From the NCBI GenBank assembly GCA_018663815.1, contig JABJPQ010000547.1:1-6574 (forward strand): a stretch of 6,574 bases of DNA, in the 5' to 3' direction. This stretch comes from Halobacteriovoraceae bacterium. Lineage in GTDB: Bacteria > Bdellovibrionota > Bacteriovoracia > Bacteriovoracales > Bacteriovoracaceae. Under the pieces are notes generated by a model. That model searched no databases. It had not been told where the DNA came from and worked only from the letters and a program-made list of their open reading frames with translations. This document shows positions 1 to 5,361 of this stretch, one piece after another (the stretch's first letter is position 1; each line of letters begins with the position of its first letter). The translations under genes and the position numbers were made by a program.

Positions 1-263
1 GAAGCTATCTGATCATTAAGTACTTTCATTTCTACAGCTGAAAAGGTTTTAGCTGATTGATCAATCTCCATATACGGAATAAAGCTACTGCCCCCCTCGT
101 TAATATTTGCTTTAACTTTGAACATAAGTTCGGCATCAAAGTCTTGCGCCCAAGGCATATAAATATGTAGTAATTTATTGACCTTAAAAAGAGGGTTTCT
201 ACTAAAACTGTATAGGTTGGAACTACGCTCAAAAACCTGAGAATTTTTCCAATCAAATAACAT
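1..263 (-). CDS. Unrecognised protein, N-terminal 87 codons (3' end beyond window)
   Basis: The frame is open from an ATG at 263 down to base 1 with no stop, so this is the start of a longer gene that leaves the window. The start is well supported: AGGAGT at 268-273 lies four bases before the ATG, and a good promoter lies upstream. The protein begins MLFDWKNSQVFERSS and continues with a mixed hydrophobic/charged composition. Around residue 55 it has a short NEGGSS stretch that looks like a loop. No signal peptide or membrane segment is visible, so it is probably cytoplasmic. I do not recognise the family and propose no function. It lies downstream of, and on the same strand as, the endonuclease-lipoprotein pair, but the 107-bp gap with its own promoter suggests separate transcription. 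A shorter overlapping frame at 256-32 is a shadow. Confidence 0.72.
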   Translation of the reverse strand, partial: MLFDWKNSQVFERSSNLYSFSRNPLFKVNKLLHIYMPWAQDFDAELMFKVKANINEGGSSFIPYMEIDQSAKTFSAVEMKVLNDQIA

Positions 264-323
264 GCTTACTCCTAAAAAAAGGTTTAACTGATTGATTTTA
301 TCACCTAAACATTTTTTCATCAA
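264..323 (-). promoter_or_regulatory. Sigma-70-type promoter and ribosome binding site of the left-edge gene
   Basis: On the minus strand a -35-like TTGATG (323-318) is followed after exactly 17 bases by TAAAAT (300-295). The -10 is preceded by TG plus one base, which makes an extended -10. Transcription would start near 288, leaving a leader of about 25 bases that carries the Shine-Dalgarno sequence AGGAGT (273-268). Spacing and order are all as expected for a housekeeping promoter. AT-rich DNA produces such matches by chance, but the correct placement before a well-marked start raises confidence. Confidence 0.6.
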
Positions 324-354
324 TCCCAATGATTATTGGCGCTCTGCTTGAGAT

Positions 355-382
355 AAAAAAAGGTGCCTACTTACTGGTGCAC
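355..382 (-). terminator. Possible weak intrinsic terminator after the lipoprotein gene
   Basis: On the minus strand GTGC (382-379) can pair with GCAC (366-363) across a 12-base loop that contains the lipoprotein stop codon. A run of seven T follows at 361-355. The stem is short, so the call rests mainly on the T-run and its position immediately after the stop. Confidence 0.3.
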
Positions 383-2377
383 TAATTTACGACAGAAATT
401 GTTAGCAACACCTTTAGGATTAAATCCAAGTAAGTGTTCAAGCTCTATGGCCCTTACATCAGCCTTACTCTCTGGAAAGTAAAGTACAAATAGACAAGCA
501 GCGTAGCTTTCAGCAAACCACTCACTGGGCTTTAACAATGCATACAAGGATGGAATATTATTATTAAATAAAAAGCTCAATTCGTGTTCTATAACTCCAT
601 CCTTAATATTCGTTTTAAAATGAGAGCTATGAAGCTGCGCTTTTCTTTTTTTCTCATTTTTAATTGATAGGATTTTATTAACATCAGCAAGATAAAGTCG
701 ATTATCGTCATTCCACTGCTGGTAAGTTTTTTGACGAAATTTTAAATTATACTTAGATGTATGAATTATTTTATTTAAGACTCTTGCTTGCTTAAGATAT
801 TTTCCTGTATAGGCTTTTTCTTGCCAGCTCCATCCTGATTTTTTTGCCATGGATTCAAAGTCGTAGTCTAGTGAATGAGCAAGCTCATGAGTTAAAGAAT
901 GGATAACAAGCGGAATGACATAAGCTTCAATATACTTAACAAATGCTACCCCACGAAATCTTTTTTGAAACTGACGTTGGATATACTGATTTAACTTTTC
1001 AGGGTAATACTCTAAAGATTGGGTTTGTCTTATATATGAAAAAAACACATTTTCACCATAAGAGAAACTCGGTTTCGCAGCGACGAGAAACTTCACGTGT
1101 TTAAATGATCTCTTTTTTAAAAGGTTTAAAAAAATCTCTAAAACTAATAGCTCATGCCGACTTCCTTTTAGCTCAAGTAGTGAAACCTTTTGTTTAAGCT
1201 CACTTTTAATTTTTAAAGTTGATCCTTTTGAGTAATAACTATTATCAACCTCTGAGTCTGGCCCTAAAAAACCAACCTCGGTGCTTCCGACCGAAGGATC
1301 GATTAAGTTATCAATACCGTCATTATCCCAATCGGGATCTTCTGCACTTAAAACAATCCCTGTATCACTCGCTGAAACTGTAAAATCTCTAATACCATCT
1401 TTATCAAAGTCACTTAATAATATATCAAAGTTAAACTGTCCTTTGCTTAATTTAATAAGCTCAACCTTTTCTTTATCTGTCATAATATTTTTAGCTATTA
1501 ATTTATTTTTCACGGGAAAGTTTAAAATATTAAATTTGGCAGGGACCTGAAAGTATGTCAGCCCTACCTTACGAGCTTCCAACAATATTTCTTTCATAGC
1601 ATAAAGAAGTTTTTGCTCATCATTTGCATAACCTTTTGGGGTAATAACATTGTATTTGACATTCTTTATATGAAATCTTTGTTCTAGGTTTTTTATGTGT
1701 AATCCACCTATGATAATTACTGGTTTTTGATCCTTATATTTCAGAGCAAGATCCACAAAACTTTGGTTTCTCTTTTTTATCAATTCTTCAAAACGGTCTA
1801 AGGCCAAAATGGCTTTTTCCAGTGAAAACTTAATAGGATCTTGAATTTTTTCTTTTGGAAACAATGAAACAAGCTGTTGTTTGTATTTTTTAAACTTTGC
1901 TAGATCTGTATTTTTAGATTCTACTAGCCTTTGATAGAAACCAGTAAAGCCCCTGACATCAGATATGGCCTTAAGATTCTCATCAATTAAAAGATTATTG
2001 TCCCCACATAGAACCCTTATTTTTGGAAATTTAACTTTTAGTTTTAAAGGAACTGGGGCCATAATTTCATCAAATTTTTTATCATTTACTAATTTCTTCA
2101 AGTTTTTAAATGACCATCCGTTATAAACAAGAGAAAAATTTTCATCCAACTCTCCTTCACATCCTTCAGCAATAATAACCTTCGTCTCCTTTGACTCGAT
2201 ATCTTTTTTTAATTTTTGATAAATATCAAATTGATTCTCATACTGTTGAATATTTTTAGAATTTGCGATATCAGTGGTTACTGCGTCAGGAGAAAGGTGC
2301 CATTGCTTCACAATTGTAATACTACCCTTATCTTTTTCACACGATAACAATATCAATAATAGAAAAAAAACTCTCAT
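371..2377 (-). CDS. Multidomain lipoprotein: TraB/ChaN-like domain, calcium-loop repeats, HExxH metallopeptidase
   Basis: The 668-residue precursor begins with a short signal peptide ending in a plausible lipobox (LLSC, Cys13), so it should be lipid-anchored outside the inner membrane. Residues 20-270 show His27 (QWHLSP), Glu71 (IIAEGCEGE) and a GGLH motif (224-227). This resembles the spaced His/Glu/GxxH pattern of the TraB/TIKI/ChaN superfamily; the match is tentative. Residues 323-331 (DFDKDGIRD) and 349-360 (DWDNDGIDNLID) are two acidic calcium loops like thrombospondin type 3 repeats. The C-terminal part has HELAH at 497-501 followed by LD, then SEWFAES at 618-624. This is the HExxH plus distal Glu layout of gluzincin peptidases such as the lethal-factor-like and MtfA families, with Glu619 or Glu623 as the likely third zinc ligand. 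The start is supported by AAGGAT (2388-2383) and by TAATG overlap with endA, implying translational coupling. I infer an exported Zn protease; its substrate is unknown. Confidence 0.85.
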   Translation of the reverse strand: MRVFFLLLILLSCEKDKGSITIVKQWHLSPDAVTTDIANSKNIQQYENQFDIYQKLKKDIESKETKVIIAEGCEGELDENFSLVYNGWSFKNLKKLVNDKKFDEIMAPVPLKLKVKFPKIRVLCGDNNLLIDENLKAISDVRGFTGFYQRLVESKNTDLAKFKKYKQQLVSLFPKEKIQDPIKFSLEKAILALDRFEELIKKRNQSFVDLALKYKDQKPVIIIGGLHIKNLEQRFHIKNVKYNVITPKGYANDEQKLLYAMKEILLEARKVGLTYFQVPAKFNILNFPVKNKLIAKNIMTDKEKVELIKLSKGQFNFDILLSDFDKDGIRDFTVSASDTGIVLSAEDPDWDNDGIDNLIDPSVGSTEVGFLGPDSEVDNSYYSKGSTLKIKSELKQKVSLLELKGSRHELLVLEIFLNLLKKRSFKHVKFLVAAKPSFSYGENVFFSYIRQTQSLEYYPEKLNQYIQRQFQKRFRGVAFVKYIEAYVIPLVIHSLTHELAHSLDYDFESMAKKSGWSWQEKAYTGKYLKQARVLNKIIHTSKYNLKFRQKTYQQWNDDNRLYLADVNKILSIKNEKKRKAQLHSSHFKTNIKDGVIEHELSFLFNNNIPSLYALLKPSEWFAESYAACLFVLYFPESKADVRAIELEHLLGFNPKGVANNFCRKLVHQ

Positions 2378-3153
2378 TACTTATCCTTACAAAACTTTGA
2401 AATATATAAATTATGATCACCTTGATATTTCGATTTTAATTTTTCTAAGCGACATTCATGCATATCTACCGGGTCTTCACTATTCCATTTTTTAAACATC
2501 TTTTTATTCTTACTTGATATAATACCGCGCTTTGGATATTTATTATCCATATAAAAATATATTCGCGCAACATCTCCTCTCCTATTTGCAGGGGGTGATA
2601 CCTTTCTTCCCCTTAATTTTAGTCCTCCATCACAAAGTTCGAACTTCTCCCCTACAATGACATTAAAGGAATAGTTTGATCTTACGGCATTAATAGAGCC
2701 AACACTTGGTACGAGATTGTGGAGATTACCCTCCATTTCCTTAAATAACTTATTTTTTTTACGTGCACATTTACGAGCACTTTTCATTTTAGGGCAATAA
2801 GTTTTATGTTGTCTCCATTCGACAAAAGATTGCCCAAAGGCATGTGCAGGAACTACATGTTCCCACTCAAGACGTGCTTTTCTTTTTAGGTACTTCTTTG
2901 TTTTAATATGGCACGTTTTAAGCTTGATTGACTTCTTTTGATATTTGCAAGAACAATAGAAGGTCTCGCCTTTATGCCCATACACCTTTTCTTTTAAGAT
3001 CGATTTTGCTGGTCTAAAAGCAATTAACTTATTTGCTTCACCCTTTATCGTAAGTGAAGCCAGCGTAGGACAAGAAAATATTAACATTCCCCCCAAGAGC
3101 ATAAGTCGTTGAAAATACTTATAAAATATAATGACTAAACTATTAACGGCCAT
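2377..3153 (-). CDS. endA: Endonuclease I family nuclease (EndA/NucM-like), exported
   Basis: This is a 258-residue member of the endonuclease I (EndA/NucM/Vvn) family, periplasmic or secreted nonspecific DNases with a beta-beta-alpha-metal active site. The signature RLEWEHVVPAHAFG (94-107) supplies the metal-binding Glu98 and general-base His99. EGNLHNLVPS (141-150) supplies Asn146, the other metal ligand by analogy with Vvn. After the signal peptide there are eight cysteines (67, 69, 81, 120, 129, 174, 234, 255), matching the four disulfides known in secreted Vvn-type enzymes and fitting an oxidising compartment. Residues 1-32 form a signal sequence with Lys12/Arg16, a hydrophobic core and a likely cut after LA32. 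The start is uncertain: no Shine-Dalgarno precedes the ATG at 3153. Met18 (3102) would give a shorter signal sequence that keeps the hydrophobic core. The stop overlaps the lipoprotein start. A role in degrading external or prey DNA for nutrients is inference. Confidence 0.95.
   Translation of the reverse strand: MAVNSLVIIFYKYFQRLMLLGGMLIFSCPTLASLTIKGEANKLIAFRPAKSILKEKVYGHKGETFYCSCKYQKKSIKLKTCHIKTKKYLKRKARLEWEHVVPAHAFGQSFVEWRQHKTYCPKMKSARKCARKKNKLFKEMEGNLHNLVPSVGSINAVRSNYSFNVIVGEKFELCDGGLKLRGRKVSPPANRRGDVARIYFYMDNKYPKRGIISSKNKKMFKKWNSEDPVDMHECRLEKLKSKYQGDHNLYISKFCKDK
3127..3132 (+). promoter_or_regulatory. Possible -10 element for the exported-protein gene
   Basis: A perfect TATAAT lies on the plus strand at 3127-3132, inside the start of endA. 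It would initiate near 3139 and give a leader of about 70 bases before the ATG at 3209. No convincing -35 lies 16-18 bases upstream (the nearest, TTGAAA at 3109-3114, is too close), so the call is weak. Confidence 0.28.
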
Positions 3154-3158
3154 AGGAA

Positions 3159-3188
3159 ATTTTACACTAAGTACTGAGAATTTATCAA
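3159..3188 (-). promoter_or_regulatory. endA: Candidate endA promoter
   Basis: On the minus strand TTGATA (3188-3183) and TAAAAT (3164-3159) are separated by 18 bases, each one mismatch from the sigma-70 consensus. The predicted transcription start falls at or within a few bases of the ATG at 3153. If the promoter is real, the mRNA is leaderless, or translation begins downstream at Met18 (3102). It occupies most of the short gap between the divergent genes. Confidence 0.45.
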
Positions 3189-3208
3189 ATAAATGGCACT
3201 ATTATCTT

Positions 3209-3868
3209 ATGTTAAAAACAAAAGTATCAACTATTCTCCTTTTTCTGGCTATAAGTCTCACTGCTGCTGCGAATGAGTTTAAGTTTAATTATAAAAATTT
3301 AAATACGCTAACAGCTGTTATTTGTCATAAAGCCAAAAATACTTTGTCCCAACAAAAAGGAGCTCAGGTTGTCAGCTCTTTTAGTATTAATAAAGTCAAA
3401 CATAGCGATCAAAAAGATGATGCGACCTTTGAGATAAGTGGTACATGTAATGCTGTCATTGCCAAAAATAGATCAGTACTTTCGTATGGCCAAGAAATTC
3501 AACTTACAATTAACTTAAATAAGCTAAACCAGTCAAAAGGAATGTTAGGGATCAGCCCAATCACACTTCAGTTTTTTAAAGGAATTCCAACTCAAGTAAT
3601 TATCGAAGATCTTTTACTTAGCCAACAACTAAGTCTCACTCTTAATAGTTCGCGTTGGGCTAAAAGCAATTCTCTATTTAGCTTAAATCCCGAAAACTAT
3701 ATTCAAATAAAATCTAGCAGCCGTATTATTGCCTCTGAGGTAGAGTCAAATCTAGAATTTTTAAATAATTCAACTTTTTATAATATTTGGAGCTATGAAT
3801 CTTTTGGCTGCTCAGGAAAAGAAAAAATATCAAGTTCTCAGTGTGAAAAACTTACGACTTTAATCTAA
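3209..3868 (+). CDS. Unrecognised exported protein with signal peptide
   Basis: This encodes 219 residues. The ATG at 3209 is chosen because it starts a textbook signal peptide: MLKTK, a hydrophobic core (about residues 7-18), and a likely cut in LTAAA-NEF near residue 21. The frame is open back to an ATG at 3131, but that start would put 26 polar residues before the signal peptide and overlap endA by 23 bp. Neither start has a clear Shine-Dalgarno. The mature protein of about 198 residues has four cysteines (39, 80, 201, 212), consistent with two disulfides. It also has many alternating hydrophobic/polar stretches rich in Ser, Asn and Lys, which suggest a beta-rich fold. No lipobox, transmembrane helix or enzymatic motif is seen, so it is likely a soluble periplasmic or secreted protein. 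I do not recognise the family. It is divergent from endA and convergent with the symporter gene, so it appears to be a single-gene unit. Confidence 0.8.
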   Translation: MLKTKVSTILLFLAISLTAAANEFKFNYKNLNTLTAVICHKAKNTLSQQKGAQVVSSFSINKVKHSDQKDDATFEISGTCNAVIAKNRSVLSYGQEIQLTINLNKLNQSKGMLGISPITLQFFKGIPTQVIIEDLLLSQQLSLTLNSSRWAKSNSLFSLNPENYIQIKSSSRIIASEVESNLEFLNNSTFYNIWSYESFGCSGKEKISSSQCEKLTTLI

Positions 3869-3869
3869 T

Positions 3870-3892
3870 AAAAAGCCCTCCGCAGAGGGCTT
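3870..3892 (-). terminator. Intrinsic terminator of the symporter gene, between convergent genes
   Basis: A perfect 8-bp stem, AAGCCCTC (3873-3880) and GAGGGCTT (3885-3892), encloses a four-base loop. On the minus strand the stem runs into TTTTT (3874-3870), so it is a good terminator six bases after the symporter stop. On the plus strand the bases after the stem (ACAATTCT) make a poor U-tract. It may nevertheless help end the transcript of the exported-protein gene, whose stop lies four bases before the stem. Confidence 0.88.
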
Positions 3893-3898
3893 ACAATT

Positions 3899-5239
3899 CT
3901 ACTTGTCGTCTCTATTCATTCTAAAGTGGGGTTCATCCTTATCTGTAAGGTGAGGAGTACCTAACTGACCTTCTTGATGAGCAATAAGAACACAAACAGC
4001 TGCATCCCCAGTAACATTTACTGTTGTCCTAAGCATATCTAGAATTCGGTCAACACCCAAAATAAGTGCAATTCCTGCACTTGGAACACCAATTGCTTCT
4101 AAAACAATCAATAGCATAATTATTCCGGCCCCTGGAATTGCAACCGTTCCTACTGAAGCTAATACCGCCGTAAAAATAATTGTAAGTTGATCCCCAAAAG
4201 TTAAGTCGATCCCTGTTGCTTGAGCAATAAAGACAGCCGCAACAGCTTGGTAAAGAGCTGTTCCATCCATATTAATTGTTGACCCTAATGGAAGAACAAA
4301 TGAGCTAACCTCTTCATCGACTCCTAGGTTTTTCTCACACCTTTCCATTGTTACCGGAAGTGTCGCTCCACTTGAACTAGTCGAAAATGCAACTAACTGA
4401 GCAGGAGCAATTCCTTTAAAGAAAGTCGATAACTTCATCGGCGTAAAAAACTTGATCAGAATAGGAAAGGTCACACCTGCATGAAGAAGCAAGGCTAAGA
4501 TAACAACAAAGCAATAAAACCCTAACGCTGAGATAAGATCAATTATCTGTCCAATATCATTGCCAGCGACAGAGACTATCGTATTGGAGAGCAAGGAAAA
4601 AACGCCAAAAGGCGCCAGCATCATGGCCATATCCACGACCTTTAACACGACTTCATTAGCATTATCTAGTATACTGATCAGTTGATCTGACTTACTATTT
4701 TCAATTTGAATGAGTGCAATTCCAAACAATATTGCGACAATTACAACTTGTAACATATTGCGGTTATTAGCTGAAGCTTGAATCATATTTGAAGGAACCA
4801 TATCGATAATTGGCTGTAAGGGTCCCCGACTCTGAGCTTTCTTAGCATTACTTGTTTTAGACTCAACCGATGCCTGATAACTCTTTTTAAGTTTATTAGT
4901 CAGCTCACTAGGAATTGAATTTCCTGGTTTAAATAAATTTACAGACAATAGCCCAATTGTTACAGCAATGGCCGTCGTACTTAAATAAATAGCAATCGTT
5001 TTCCCACCCATACGAGATAATTTTTTAACATCAGAGAGCGAGGCGACCCCAACAATAAGAGAGGTTAAAACTAGTGGAACAGCAATAAGCTTAAGCATAT
5101 TAATAAATATCTTCCCCCATGGTGAAATCCAATCGAGTGTAAATTCTTGCCAACCCATCATGACAGCAACAATCCCCCACACAAGTCCTAGAACCATTCC
5201 AATAATAATTTTCCAATGGAGTTTTTGATACCACTTCAT
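3899..5239 (-). CDS. Dicarboxylate/acidic amino acid:cation symporter (DAACS, GltP/GltPh type)
   Basis: This 446-residue inner-membrane carrier belongs to the glutamate transporter family (SDF/DAACS), which imports aspartate, glutamate or C4-dicarboxylates with Na+ or H+. All hallmarks are present: the HP1 serine motif STSSSGATLPVTM (286-298), the TM7 motif STINMDGTALY (320-330), the HP2 loop SVGTVAIPGAG (362-372), and the TM8 motif DMLRTTVNVTGD (401-412). By alignment with archaeal GltPh, Asp401, Arg404, Thr405 and Asn408 correspond to the substrate residues Asp394, Arg397, Thr398 and Asn401. The Arg indicates an acidic substrate, and SSSG rather than the SSSE of DctA favours aspartate/glutamate. 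A polar segment at about 105-155 between TM3 and TM4 is probably an external loop. The length is normal for the family. The start is supported by CGAGG (5252-5248) eight bases before the ATG. The gene is divergent from an aminotransferase gene and shares its control region. Confidence 0.96.
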   Translation of the reverse strand: MKWYQKLHWKIIIGMVLGLVWGIVAVMMGWQEFTLDWISPWGKIFINMLKLIAVPLVLTSLIVGVASLSDVKKLSRMGGKTIAIYLSTTAIAVTIGLLSVNLFKPGNSIPSELTNKLKKSYQASVESKTSNAKKAQSRGPLQPIIDMVPSNMIQASANNRNMLQVVIVAILFGIALIQIENSKSDQLISILDNANEVVLKVVDMAMMLAPFGVFSLLSNTIVSVAGNDIGQIIDLISALGFYCFVVILALLLHAGVTFPILIKFFTPMKLSTFFKGIAPAQLVAFSTSSSGATLPVTMERCEKNLGVDEEVSSFVLPLGSTINMDGTALYQAVAAVFIAQATGIDLTFGDQLTIIFTAVLASVGTVAIPGAGIIMLLIVLEAIGVPSAGIALILGVDRILDMLRTTVNVTGDAAVCVLIAHQEGQLGTPHLTDKDEPHFRMNRDDK

Positions 5240-5257
5240 AAATTAAACCTCGCGATA

Positions 5258-5282
5258 CTTTGTTAAAATATTATTAACAAAG
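5258..5282. promoter_or_regulatory. Perfect 9-bp inverted repeat, candidate shared operator
   Basis: CTTTGTTAA (5258-5266) and TTAACAAAG (5274-5282) are exact reverse complements separated by seven bases, with half-site centres 16 bp apart. This size and spacing suit a dimeric helix-turn-helix regulator. It lies 18 bp upstream of the symporter start codon and 79 bp upstream of the aminotransferase start codon. In the symporter mRNA it would also form an AU-rich hairpin ending five bases before the Shine-Dalgarno sequence, so an RNA role is an alternative. The regulator is not in the window. Confidence 0.6.
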
Positions 5283-5297
5283 ACATATTTTTTAGTA

Positions 5298-5326
5298 TTT
5301 ATTATATATTTATTATATATTTATTA
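5298..5326. repeat. 11-bp tandem repeat (TTTATTATATA, about 2.6 copies)
   Basis: Two exact copies of TTTATTATATA (5298-5308 and 5309-5319) are followed by a partial TTTATTA (5320-5326). The unit is close to one helical turn, so the A/T tracts are in phase. On the minus strand each full copy contains a perfect TATAAT (5306-5301 and 5317-5312), and either could serve as the symporter -10. The best -35 for the second is TTGTTA (5342-5337), with a long 19-base spacer. Confidence 0.7.
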
Positions 5327-5327
5327 G

Positions 5328-5333
5328 TATAAA
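5328..5333 (+). promoter_or_regulatory. Possible -10 element of the aminotransferase gene
   Basis: TATAAA at 5328-5333 would start transcription near 5340 and give a leader of about 22 bases. No good -35 precedes it; the upstream DNA is the AT-rich tandem repeat, which could act as an UP-like element. No clear Shine-Dalgarno precedes the ATG at 5362. With this start, the inverted repeat would be centred near -70, a typical activator distance. Confidence 0.3.
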
Positions 5334-5361
5334 TTTTAACAATAAAAACAAAAGATACAAT

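Noticed and set aside
32..256. 74-codon minus-strand open frame
   Set aside because: It overlaps, in another frame, the longer open frame starting at 263 that has a Shine-Dalgarno and promoter; its own ATG has no such support.
326..339. Small hairpin CCAAT-GATT-ATTGG upstream of the left-edge gene promoter
   Set aside because: It has only a five-base stem with no T-run on either strand, so it is not a terminator; as an operator it is too short to claim.
1281..1550. 89-codon plus-strand open frame
   Set aside because: It lies wholly inside and antisense to the lipoprotein gene over the calcium-loop region; its Ser/Leu-rich product is typical of antisense shadow.
2274..2495. 73-codon plus-strand open frame
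   Set aside because: It is antisense across the endA-lipoprotein junction, with no recognisable product.
3131..3208. Upstream ATG for the exported-protein gene
   Set aside because: It would add 26 polar residues before an evident signal peptide and overlap the divergent endA start; no Shine-Dalgarno supports it.
5258..5282. Reading the 9-bp dyad as an intrinsic terminator
   Set aside because: The stem is almost all A/T, no T-run follows directly on either strand, and it lies between divergent gene starts where no transcript needs to end.
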